Origin: Streptomyces luteolifulvus
GTDB taxonomy: Bacteria > Actinomycetota > Actinomycetes > Streptomycetales > Streptomycetaceae
Reading direction: 5' to 3'
DNA length: 42,089 bases
Assembly (NCBI RefSeq): GCF_008806595.1
Contig: NZ_VZRB01000047.1
Location: 1-42,089, forward strand
Position 1 is the first letter of the stretch. The number at the start of each line of letters is the position of its first letter. The notes beneath the pieces were generated by a model. That model ran no database searches, had not been told where the DNA came from, and saw nothing but the letters and a program-made list of their open reading frames with translations. The position numbers and the translations under genes are program-made. Of the stretch, positions 31,931 to 40,415 are shown one piece after another.

Positions 31931-32069
31931 GACTGCTCGAGGCATGCCGACAGGGGTGTGTTGTCCCCGTGGTCTGGGGGACCCTGGAATTCGAAGCTCC
32001 TGCAAGCAGCCGGGCCGCGCTCCAGGCCAGCGGATGGCTCCTGTGCCGGCCGGCGGAAGGAGTGCCGTG

Positions 32070-34184
32070 ATGAGCGACGCCGAATGGCCTCCCGCATACC
32101 TCGACTGGACGGGCACCCGCCGGGAGGATGAGCACTCGCAGCCGAGCGGGCTGATGGACCTTCTCGCTGTCGCGGCGGTGCTGCTGGACGCCGAGGGCCG
32201 GATCGTCCTGTGGAGCCCGCAGGCGGAGGCTCTGTACGGCTACGCCGCCAGGGAAGCGCTCGGGCAGTACGCAGCCCGGCTGCTCGTCCACGACGAGCAC
32301 CTGGAATGGGTGATCAAGAAGTTCGCCGAGGTCATGGAGACCGGGCAGAGCTGGGGCGGCACGTTCCCCATCCGGTGCAAGGACGGCAGCACACGACCGG
32401 TGGAATTGCGCAACATGCGGCTTCTTGACGATCACGGCGAGTTCTATGCCCTCGGGCTCGGCACCGACTCACCCACACTGCACACACTGGAGCGGGATGT
32501 CGCTCTGTCCACCCGGCTGATCTCCCAGTCCCCCATCGGGATCGCGATCCTCGACACCGACCTGCGCTACGTGGCCGTCAACCCCGCCCTGGAGCGCATG
32601 CACGGCATCTCCGCGAAGGAGCACCTCGGCCGCCACTACCGCGAGATCATGGAGGAGACGAAGTTCGAGGTGCCCGAGGCCGCGATGCGGCAGGTCCTCC
32701 ACACCGGGATCCCCCTGGTCGACCAGTCCACCGTCGTCGGCCGCACCCCGGCCGACCCGGAGCACATCCACGCCTGGTCGATCTCGCTGTACCGGCTCGA
32801 GGACACTCAAGGCCATGTGCTCGGGGTGGCCGACCTGGTCGTGGACGTCACCGACCGGTATCAGGCGGCCACGGCAGCCACCGAGACGCGGCGGCGCCTG
32901 GCCCTGATCGCCGACGGCTCCGTCCGCATCGGCACCACCCTGGACGTCGAGCAGACGGCCCAGGAGCTGGCCGATGTCACGGTTCCCGAGTTCGCCGACG
33001 TGGTGGCCGTCGATGTGCTCGACTCCGTCATCGACGAGCATCGCCCCGCCACCACAGGCGGCCCCACCCGCTTCCGCGCCCTGGCAGTGAAGGCCGCCTA
33101 CTCCACCGATGCCCTCCAGGCCGCCGATCCACCCGGCCGTATCGCCTCCTACGACGCAGACCGCCTGGCCACCCGATGCGTGCGCACCGGCCGGCCGATC
33201 CTTGTTCCTCACGCCGACGGCAACGACCTGACGCGCATCGCCCGGGACGACCACGCCGCCACGCTGCTGGCACGCGCCGGAGTGCACTCCTACATGGCTG
33301 TCCCGCTCACCGCCCGCGGCACCATCCTGGGCTTCTACGGCCTGACCCGGGCCCGTGATCCACGGCCCTTCGACGAGGACGACCTCGCCATCGCCACCGA
33401 GCTGGCCTCCCGGGCCGCGGTGTGCATCGACAACGCCCGCACCCACCAGAGCGTGCGCAACGCCGCCGAGACGCTGCAGCGCAGCCTGCTGCCCAAGCAC
33501 CCGCCTGACCTGCCCGGCCTGCGGGTCGCCTCCCGCTACCTGCCTGCGCAGGCCGCGTACGAGATCGGCGGTGACTGGTACGACGTCCTCCCCCTCGACG
33601 GGGACAAGACCGCACTGGTCGTGGGCGACGTGATGGGCAGCGGAATCGACGCTGCCGCGACCATGGGCCGTCTGCGCACCGCCACCGCGGCCTTCGCCGG
33701 CCTCGACCTCGGCCCCGCCCGGGTCCTCGAACAGCTCAATGCGATCACCTCCGGGCTGGACCCGTACATCGCCACCTGCCTCTACGCTGCCTACGACCCC
33801 CACAACGCGACGTGTCAGATCGCCAACGCCGGTCATCTGCCGCCCGTCCTCGTCCACAGCGGCAGCCATCCCCGACTGCTCGACCTGCCCACCGGCACAC
33901 CCCTCGGCGCCGGAAACCTCCCCTTCGACACCACCACCCTCCCCCTCGCCCCCGGCGACCAACTGGTCCTCTACACCGACGGATTGGTCGAAACCCGCCA
34001 CCATTCCATCGACGAACGCCTCGACACGCTCCTCCACCTTCTCGACTCACCCGACCGCAGTCTCGAGGAGACCTGCGACCGGCTTCTGCACGACCTGCGG
34101 CAGCCGGACGAGCGCGACGATGTCGCCCTGCTCATCGCCCGCGCACACCCCTGGACACCGGATCAGCAACGGCGTCGGTCCTGA
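32070..34184 (+). CDS. PAS-PAS-GAF-PP2C (SpoIIE-type) phosphatase
   Basis: 704 residues. The GTG at 32067 and ATG at 32070 are adjacent; the ATG has GGAAGGAG seven nt upstream. PAS domains lie at about 20-135 (LDAEGRIVLWSPQAEALYGY) and about 150-270 (LDTDLRYVAVNPALERMHGI), GAF at about 285-460, and the phosphatase at about 480-695 (IGGDWYDVLPL, VVGDVMGSGIDAAATMGRLR, ANAGHLPPVLVHSG, LVLYTDGLVETRHH, DDVALLIARAH). It lacks the C-terminal ATPase module of its divergent relative. The two share clear similarity over PAS, GAF and phosphatase, so one probably arose from a copy of the other. Confidence 0.93.
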   Translation: MSDAEWPPAYLDWTGTRREDEHSQPSGLMDLLAVAAVLLDAEGRIVLWSPQAEALYGYAAREALGQYAARLLVHDEHLEWVIKKFAEVMETGQSWGGTFPIRCKDGSTRPVELRNMRLLDDHGEFYALGLGTDSPTLHTLERDVALSTRLISQSPIGIAILDTDLRYVAVNPALERMHGISAKEHLGRHYREIMEETKFEVPEAAMRQVLHTGIPLVDQSTVVGRTPADPEHIHAWSISLYRLEDTQGHVLGVADLVVDVTDRYQAATAATETRRRLALIADGSVRIGTTLDVEQTAQELADVTVPEFADVVAVDVLDSVIDEHRPATTGGPTRFRALAVKAAYSTDALQAADPPGRIASYDADRLATRCVRTGRPILVPHADGNDLTRIARDDHAATLLARAGVHSYMAVPLTARGTILGFYGLTRARDPRPFDEDDLAIATELASRAAVCIDNARTHQSVRNAAETLQRSLLPKHPPDLPGLRVASRYLPAQAAYEIGGDWYDVLPLDGDKTALVVGDVMGSGIDAAATMGRLRTATAAFAGLDLGPARVLEQLNAITSGLDPYIATCLYAAYDPHNATCQIANAGHLPPVLVHSGSHPRLLDLPTGTPLGAGNLPFDTTTLPLAPGDQLVLYTDGLVETRHHSIDERLDTLLHLLDSPDRSLEETCDRLLHDLRQPDERDDVALLIARAHPWTPDQQRRRS

Positions 34185-34307
34185 CCCCCGATGAAACAGG
34201 GCCTGATCCCGGGTCGGAGCTGAGGTCGCTCCTCTGGTGTCGTGGCGATGTATGCGAGGCTGAAGGGCGCCGGAGGACCGCACAGACAATTGGACGGTGA
34301 GAACGCG

Positions 34308-34976
34308 ATGCGCGAGGCGTACCACGAGGAACTCGCTGCGATCAGTGATGGCCTGGTGGAGATGGCGAACCTGGTCGGCTCGGCCATCGGCCTGGCCACC
34401 ACCGCACTTCTGGACGCCGACCTGAAGCTTGCCGAGAGCGTGATCTCCGCAGACGAGAAGGTCGACGACCTGCAGCGCGACCTGGAGGACCGGGCGATCG
34501 CGGTGCTGGCCCGGCAGCAGCCGGTGGCCACGGATCTGCGGGTCGTGGTCACCAGCTTGCGTATGAGCGCGGACCTGGAGCGCTGCGGTGCACTCGCGCA
34601 GCACGTGGCCAAGCTGGCCCGGATGCGGTATCCCCGACGGGCAGTGCCGCGCGATCTGCGGCGCACGATCCTGGAGATGGGCCAGCTCGCCCAGCGCCTG
34701 ATGGCGCAGGCCGCCGAAGTGATCATCACCCAGGACGTCGATGCGGCACTCCAGTTGGAGAAGGACGACGACCGCATGGACGAACTGCACCGCATGGTCT
34801 TCCAGCACCTGCTGGACGACCGGTGGCAGCACGGCGTGGAGACGGCCGTGGACGTCACCCTGGTCGGCCGCTACTACGAGCGGTTCGCCGACCACGCCGT
34901 ATCGGTGGCGCAGCGCCTGGTCTACCTGGTCACCGGCGAACACGCAGGCGACCTGCCCAAAGACGGGCTCGCATGA
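34308..34976 (+). CDS. phoU: PhoU-family phosphate signalling protein
   Basis: 222 residues from the ATG at 34308, where PhoU homology starts (MREAYHEELAAISDGLVEMA). It has two PhoU three-helix repeats with the family metal-binding signature E(D)-x3-D: DEKVDDLQRDLEDRAI in the first and DDDRMDELHRMVF in the second, plus the HAVSVAQRLVYLVTGE ending. PhoU helps shut off Pho signalling through PhoR and the Pst transporter. No pst or phoR/phoP gene is nearby, so it is an orphan copy here. It follows the phosphatase gene on the same strand by 123 nt. Confidence 0.93.
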   Translation: MREAYHEELAAISDGLVEMANLVGSAIGLATTALLDADLKLAESVISADEKVDDLQRDLEDRAIAVLARQQPVATDLRVVVTSLRMSADLERCGALAQHVAKLARMRYPRRAVPRDLRRTILEMGQLAQRLMAQAAEVIITQDVDAALQLEKDDDRMDELHRMVFQHLLDDRWQHGVETAVDVTLVGRYYERFADHAVSVAQRLVYLVTGEHAGDLPKDGLA

Positions 34977-35088
34977 TCTCCACGGCGCCGAACCGATCGG
35001 TCGGGTACAGGGCGTACATCATGCCGACCAGACACTGATGGGCGGTCATCCCGACCGTCTTCTCGAGCAGTTCTCGCCGCCGCCGGCC

Positions 35089-35128
35089 GGCCGCCGCAGC
35101 TGCCACGGAGATCCGTGGAGCGGCGGCG
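35089..35128. terminator. Long GC hairpin between convergent genes
   Basis: The inner stem CCACGGA/TCCGTGG (35103-35118, 2-nt loop) is extended after a short bulge by GCCGCCGC/GCGGCGGC. It separates phoU from the convergent lipoprotein gene and is likely a bidirectional terminator. Confidence 0.6.
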
Positions 35129-35178
35129 GCCGGCGTCGTGGCGGGTTGTGACGGACCAGAGCATCGGGCGGCGCGCTG

Positions 35179-35745
35179 TCAGTCCTCGCACCCCTTGATG
35201 TCGTCCTTGCATCCGTCCACGTCGTGGGCGGTCACGGTGTTGAGCCGCCACAATACGAGGCCGTCGGCGTGCTGTCCTGCCTGGGTGATCTTGGCGGTGA
35301 AGCGACCGCCGGCGGGGACGTTGAACTGGTCGGCCTCGCGGTCGCCGCAGGTCACCTCCCACTCGCTTTCTGCGTCGCCCCGTGCGAGGGTCAGCGTCAG
35401 CGAGCGGCGGTCGGGTGCCTGGCAGGCGACGTCGAAGGTGTAGGGGCGGTCTCCCTTGCCGGTGAAGGTCTTGTTCAGACCCCCCGCCAGGCTTTCCATG
35501 CCCTCGTCAACGCGTGAGGCACCATCGGACTGCACGGCGTCAAGGGCACGCGTGGCGCGCCGCATCGCATCTTCTTGGTCCTCCTTGCCGTCCCAGGAGG
35601 GGGTCGGGGTGCTGGTGGCTGGATTTGCCGAGGCCGTGCTTCCGGGTTCGGCCTCCGCTTCTCGATTCTTGTCATCCGCGCAGGCACCCGTCAGGGCCAT
35701 GGCGGAGACGATGAGGGTGAGGGCGAGGCCCTGACGTGCGCGCAT
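35179..35745 (-). CDS. Putative lipoprotein
   Basis: 188 residues from the ATG at 35745. The N-terminus is Arg-positive, hydrophobic, and has the lipobox ALTGAC, so the Cys after residue ~19 would be lipid-modified. A Glu/Ser/Thr/Pro linker follows, then a compact domain ending in DGCKDDIKGCED with paired Cys. The body (TFDVACQAPDRRSLTLTLAR ... VPAGGRFTAKI) resembles small Streptomyces lipoproteins of unknown function. It lies 206 nt downstream of the protease gene on the same strand. Confidence 0.8.
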   Translation of the reverse strand: MRARQGLALTLIVSAMALTGACADDKNREAEAEPGSTASANPATSTPTPSWDGKEDQEDAMRRATRALDAVQSDGASRVDEGMESLAGGLNKTFTGKGDRPYTFDVACQAPDRRSLTLTLARGDAESEWEVTCGDREADQFNVPAGGRFTAKITQAGQHADGLVLWRLNTVTAHDVDGCKDDIKGCED

Positions 35746-35951
35746 GGGGCTCCAGTCGGTGGGGGTGTGACGCCGCATCCCGGCCTTCGCGTTCGGGAAG
35801 CGGCGTTCACGTCGTACAGAGGTGGCTGAGCAGGTCGGGCTGAGTCCGCTACGGTTCCGCAGCGCCCTGAAGGGGCGCGGGGAACTGCGCGACCAGCCAC
35901 GATGGCGCCGCAGACGGCCGACGACGCATCGCGGCACTTCCAGCGGAGCGC

Positions 35952-38177
35952 TTAGCGGGTGCCGCGACGGTACAACTCGGGGCCGCACACCCGGGCGCAC
36001 GGGTCGTCGGAGCGCCGCACGCCCGCCACGAGTCCGGCGGGGGGCGGCGGGACGAGCATGTACTCGCGACCGAGGGCGTCGGCCTGCGTGTTGCCGTAGA
36101 TCGTCACCTCGCCGTCCGACCAGCGTACGAACAAGTCGTCCTCCCAGTCGTTCGCGCCGAACTCTCCTGCGGCGACGACACGGGCGTGAGTCCAGGTGCT
36201 GTTGGCGGCCTTCAGTTTGGACTCGCCGCCCAGGCCACGGGTGCCGACGTCCTGATAGACGGTCAGTTCACCGTCGGACCATTTCACGAACAGGTCGTAG
36301 TTGGCGTCCGTCGTGGAGCCGTCGAAGTCGCCCCCGGTGATGAGGTCGGCGTGCTCGGCCCACAGCTTGTTCTTCGCGAGCAGCTGTGTCTCCGCGTGGA
36401 AACCGCCACCGTCGACGTTGACGTACTTGGTGACCTCGCCGTCGACCCAGCGGACGACAAGGTCGTCGGGCCACTTGTTGCCGCCGAACTTGCCGGTCGC
36501 AATGCCCTTGGCGTGCTTCCAGACCGATCCGGCAGCAGCGATCTTGATCTCGTTGGCCGGGTGCTGGTCCGACGACGTCGGCAGCTTCGTGTGTTCGTCG
36601 ATGTCCTTGTAGATCGTCACTTCGCCGTCGACCCACTTCACCAGGAGGTCATAGGCGTTGGAACCGGTGTAGTCACCGGCGGTGATCACATCGGCGTACT
36701 TGCTCCACAGGTCGTTGGGCTTCGCCAACTGCACCTCGCACGGCTCGCCGGGCTTGCAACCGGTGTAGAAACCCTGGTTCTGGTCGCCCGGATAGAGGGT
36801 CACCTCTCCGTCGCTCCACTTCACGAGCAGGTCGGAGTCGCCGAATTTCTGCGAGTCGGTGTGGAAAGTGCCGGAGGTGGCCGCGACGGCGTGCCGCCAC
36901 AGTTTGGCGTCCCCCATGCCGTCGATGCCCTTGGGGGTGTCCGGCGCGTAGTCGTTGACCGCCTGGGTGTACAGGCGCCTCACGTCGGCGTCGAATTGGG
37001 AGGAGTACGAGATGTCGTCCCTGGTACCGCCCGTCTTGTAACCGCCGATGACACCGATGATGTCGCCGCGCTTTCCATCGAAGTTGCGCAGGAAGGGGCC
37101 GCCGGACACGCCAGGTGCGAAACCGTCGCAGGCAATTTCGAGGAATCGGCCGTCGAAGGCCTTGGTGCTGGTCGAAGGACAGACCAGGGGTGCCTTCGCG
37201 CCACCGGGGAACCCTATGAGGGTGACGTTGCGCTGAGCGAGCTGTGCGGAGTGAAGCGTGGTGAGCTCATTGCCCATGCCCGTTGCGTTCTCCAGGAACT
37301 GGCCCTTGGAATTCGGCCCGGATCGCAGGATCGCGAAGTCCAGGTCGTCGGCCTTCGCGGGCCCCTGGGCCAGATAGCGGCCGTCGATCCATACCTTCCC
37401 CTTCTTGATGGGGAAGATCCCGTACGGGGCGATTCCGCGGCCCCGGTGATCCGGATCGGGCTTCCAACCGGGCGCGAAAGCGAGGGACTTGAACCGGTCG
37501 TTGTCGTTCAGACAGTGGGCCGCCGTGATGACGAGCGATTTGGTCGGCGAGGCCACCGAGGAAGCCGAGCAGAACTGGTCGCGCTTCCCCGGATCCGACT
37601 GCGGGTCATCGTCATCGTTGATGAGGAAGACACCCGCCGTCGCCACGCCGCGATTGTCGAAGGAAGATGACGCCCGCATCATCTTGCCCAGCGTCGGTGC
37701 GTTCTTTGCAGCACCGCCGTCGACTCCCGATTCGTCCTTGCTGAGTTCGACGGGAACGGCGTTGGCGATGCGCTGAGGCGTCCAGTACGCCTCCGCGGCC
37801 TTGGCTTCCGCGATTTCCTCCGGTGTCGCCTCCAGTGGTTCCCCCGGCGGCGTCGGCAGGTTCGTCGGCTCGGTCACCGAAGCCGGGGCCGATGTCCGGG
37901 GTGGGGAAGCCGGTGGCCGACTGGTTCCGGTCCGCGCCGGTGACGGTGTGGGGGTACGTTTCCCACTCTGTCCCGTCTGTCCCGGTGACGGCGTGGGATC
38001 AGTTTTGCCACTCGGTACCGGTAACGGCGTGGGGGTACCGGCACCGCTCTGCGCCGGGGACGGGGACGGGGAGGTCATGGGCGCGGCCGACACAGCAGGT
38101 GCGGCCAGCAGAAGCGCGGCTGTGGCCAGCCCCAGTGCGCCGGATCTCCATCTCGTGCGTGTTGCATGCGTGCTCAA
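35952..38177 (-). CDS. Secreted trypsin-like serine protease with C-terminal WxDGE repeats
   Basis: 741 residues. The start is taken as a TTG at 38177 because AGGA lies five nt upstream and a signal peptide follows directly (GLATAALLLAAPAVSAAP). Residues ~34-115 are a Pro/Thr/Ser/Gly-rich linker. The chymotrypsin-fold domain has His221 (VITAAHC), Asp280 (DDLDFAIL) and Ser358 (APGVSGGPF), so the triad is intact. The C-terminal ~330 residues contain five repeats with a core like DLLVKWSDGEVTLY, spaced about 55-65 residues apart, resembling FG-GAP/beta-propeller lectin-like blades. They may bind polysaccharide or a cell surface. The function is presumably extracellular proteolysis. Confidence 0.88.
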   Translation of the reverse strand: MSTHATRTRWRSGALGLATAALLLAAPAVSAAPMTSPSPSPAQSGAGTPTPLPVPSGKTDPTPSPGQTGQSGKRTPTPSPARTGTSRPPASPPRTSAPASVTEPTNLPTPPGEPLEATPEEIAEAKAAEAYWTPQRIANAVPVELSKDESGVDGGAAKNAPTLGKMMRASSSFDNRGVATAGVFLINDDDDPQSDPGKRDQFCSASSVASPTKSLVITAAHCLNDNDRFKSLAFAPGWKPDPDHRGRGIAPYGIFPIKKGKVWIDGRYLAQGPAKADDLDFAILRSGPNSKGQFLENATGMGNELTTLHSAQLAQRNVTLIGFPGGAKAPLVCPSTSTKAFDGRFLEIACDGFAPGVSGGPFLRNFDGKRGDIIGVIGGYKTGGTRDDISYSSQFDADVRRLYTQAVNDYAPDTPKGIDGMGDAKLWRHAVAATSGTFHTDSQKFGDSDLLVKWSDGEVTLYPGDQNQGFYTGCKPGEPCEVQLAKPNDLWSKYADVITAGDYTGSNAYDLLVKWVDGEVTIYKDIDEHTKLPTSSDQHPANEIKIAAAGSVWKHAKGIATGKFGGNKWPDDLVVRWVDGEVTKYVNVDGGGFHAETQLLAKNKLWAEHADLITGGDFDGSTTDANYDLFVKWSDGELTVYQDVGTRGLGGESKLKAANSTWTHARVVAAGEFGANDWEDDLFVRWSDGEVTIYGNTQADALGREYMLVPPPPAGLVAGVRRSDDPCARVCGPELYRRGTR

Positions 38178-38729
38178 TGTTCCTACTACCTTTCACGGTT
38201 GGTCAGGCCGCCAGGCACCAACTATTCGCATAGTTGTACGTATTGCTTGCGCTGAACCGTATGCGAAACCCCCAGGCCGGAACGATCTTCGGCGCCGCCC
38301 CTCCCTCGGAGGCGACGAGATCACGCCAGGGAGGAACTGACCGTTCCGCTCCGGTGGGCGGATGGCGGCTCGCACTGCAGGCCGAGGCAGCGAGACCCCG
38401 CTGGCCTTTCAACTGACGTCTGCTCGCAAGGGATCGCGACGCGAACCGAAGACGATCTCTTGCTCGGCCGGCGTCATCGACGCGACTGTCGAGGCCAATC
38501 CGCGCGTCTGCGGCAACATGCGAAAAATTGGCGACTATTCACCCTCATCGAGGGTTGATCGGCCCCCAGCAGCTGCTGGCGGGAGTTGCGTCAGCCATGC
38601 GGTGGAATTTGCGGCCTGCGGCCTCGCCCGGTTCGCCGCCCCCTCAGCCCTCACGGTCCGGCTCCCAACGCTCCAGGATGAGGGGCCGCGAAGGGGGTAC
38701 CCGTGTGTCGTGTCTGGAGGACCTGGGCT
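38178..38729. other. Divergent intergenic region, protease / PLD-like gene
   Basis: About 550 nt. Apart from the palindrome at 38219-38236 it contains a small hairpin ACCCTC-ATC-GAGGGT (about 38541-38555) next to a TA-rich segment (GCGAAAAATTGGCGACTATT). No gene is convincing; the GGAGG at 38715-38719 is the ribosome site of the PLD-like gene. Confidence 0.45.
38219..38236. promoter_or_regulatory. Palindrome upstream of secreted protease
   Basis: CAACTAT-TCGC-ATAGTTG, a perfect 7-bp inverted repeat in AT-richer DNA 42 nt before the protease start. It is a candidate operator overlapping the promoter. Confidence 0.45.
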
Positions 38730-40346
38730 GTGGAGCTCACCGACTGGCTGCTGACCTCGGGCGAACGCGGCAACAGCGCGACAGGTCTGGACAGCCGCCG
38801 ATCGGACCGAGCGGCTTGGTCGGACGGAAACCTGGTGCGGCCCCTCGTCCATGGCGCGACGTACTTCCCGGAACTCCTCAGTGCGATCCGGGCGCAGCAC
38901 AAAGGCGACCTGCTTCTGTTCACCGACTGGCGGGGCGACCCCGACGAGCGCCTCGATGGTCCCGGGAGCGAAATCGGCGCCGTCCTGGGTGAGGCGGCCG
39001 AGCGCGGTGTGATCGTCAAAGGGCTGGTCTGGCGCTCCCACCTGGACCGCTTGCAGTTCAGTGAGGCCGAGAACCGCCATCTCGGCAAGGAGATCGAAGC
39101 GGCGGGCGGCGAGTGCCTGCTCGACATGCGGGTGCGCCCCGGCGGCTCGCACCACCAGAAGTTCGTCGTGCTCCGGCATGCCGGCCGCCCCGAGCTCGAC
39201 ATCGCGTTCGCCGGCGGAATCGACCTGTGCCACAACCGCCACGACGACGCGACGCACCGCGGCGACCCGCAGTCACTGCCCATCGCCGCCGCGTACGGAC
39301 GGCACCCACCGTGGCACGACATCCAGCTCGCGATACGCGGACCGGCCGTCGGCGACATCGAGGCCGGCTTCCGCGAACGCTGGAACGACCCCGCGCCGCT
39401 CAGCCGCAGCCCGCTCGTCCGCCTGCGGGAGCTCGCTCACCGCGAGGACACCCACGCGGACCCGCTGCCGCCCCAGGCACCCGACCCCGCGCCCTGCGGT
39501 ACACACACGGTTCAGGTCCTGCGCACCTACCCCAACCGGCTGCTGCGCGGCTACGACTTCGCCCCCGACGGCGAGCGGAGTATCGCGCGCGGCTACCGCA
39601 AGGCGCTGCGGCGGGCCAGGGTCCTGATCTACCTGGAGGACCAGTACCTGTGGTCTCCCCACGTGGTGGACTGTTTCGCCGAGGCGCTGACCGCCCACTC
39701 CGGCCTGCGTCTGATCGCGGTCATCCCCTCCTTCCCGGAACAGGACGGCCGGCTCACCCTGCCCATGAACCTGATCGGGCGGATCACGGCCCTGGACAGA
39801 CTGCGCCGGGCCGGCGGTGGGCGCGTGGCGGTGTACGGGCTGGAGAACCACGCCGGGACACCGGTGTACGTGCACGCCAAGGCCTGCGTGATCGACGACG
39901 TGTGGGCATCGGTCGGATCCGACAACATCAACCTCCGTTCCTGGACCCATGACTCCGAACTCACCTGTGCCGTCATGGACGAGAGCAGGGACCCGCGGGA
40001 GCCGCATGACCCCGGCGGCCTCGGGGACGGCGCGCGCAGCTTCGCCAGGGATCTGCGCCTGGAGCTCTCGCGCGAGCACCTGGAAATGGATGCACCGCGG
40101 ACCCTGGACGCGCCCGACCCGCTCTGCGATCCCGTGAGTGCCTTCGACGCCTTCATGGCCGGCGCCGCCGCACTGGACTCCTGGCACAACAACGGTCGCC
40201 GCGGCCCCAGGCCACCCGGGCGGCTGCGCACCTATGACCCGCCCAGACTTTCGCGTACGACCACGACGCTCTGCGCGCCCCTGCATCGCCTTGTCGTCGA
40301 CCCGGACGGTCGGCCCCTGGGACTGCGGCGCCGTAACGAGTTCTGA
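38730..40346 (+). CDS. Phospholipase-D-like protein (two PLDc domains)
   Basis: 538 residues from a GTG at 38730, nine nt after GGAGG; a GTG at 38703 is an alternative. The first PLDc motif reads GSHHQKFVVLR (His142-x-Lys144), but the usual Asp of HxKx4D is Arg149. The second is intact: HAKACVID (His382, Lys384, Asp389), followed by GSDNINLRSWTHDSEL. Two half-sites make one active site in this superfamily, which cleaves or transfers phosphodiester bonds, mostly of phospholipids. There is no signal peptide, so it is likely cytosolic or membrane-associated, closer to cardiolipin-synthase-like or plant/animal-type PLD than to the secreted Streptomyces PLDs. Confidence 0.88.
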   Translation: MELTDWLLTSGERGNSATGLDSRRSDRAAWSDGNLVRPLVHGATYFPELLSAIRAQHKGDLLLFTDWRGDPDERLDGPGSEIGAVLGEAAERGVIVKGLVWRSHLDRLQFSEAENRHLGKEIEAAGGECLLDMRVRPGGSHHQKFVVLRHAGRPELDIAFAGGIDLCHNRHDDATHRGDPQSLPIAAAYGRHPPWHDIQLAIRGPAVGDIEAGFRERWNDPAPLSRSPLVRLRELAHREDTHADPLPPQAPDPAPCGTHTVQVLRTYPNRLLRGYDFAPDGERSIARGYRKALRRARVLIYLEDQYLWSPHVVDCFAEALTAHSGLRLIAVIPSFPEQDGRLTLPMNLIGRITALDRLRRAGGGRVAVYGLENHAGTPVYVHAKACVIDDVWASVGSDNINLRSWTHDSELTCAVMDESRDPREPHDPGGLGDGARSFARDLRLELSREHLEMDAPRTLDAPDPLCDPVSAFDAFMAGAAALDSWHNNGRRGPRPPGRLRTYDPPRLSRTTTTLCAPLHRLVVDPDGRPLGLRRRNEF

Positions 40347-40415
40347 ATCACGCATACGTCGGGCGCCCGTACCGCCGCTCACACCGCGGCGATGCCCTCC
40401 ATGCCGGACTGTCGA

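Noticed and set aside
32469..34037. 522-codon minus-strand open frame opposite the second PAS-GAF-PP2C gene
   Set aside because: Gly/Val-rich composition without motifs; antisense shadow.
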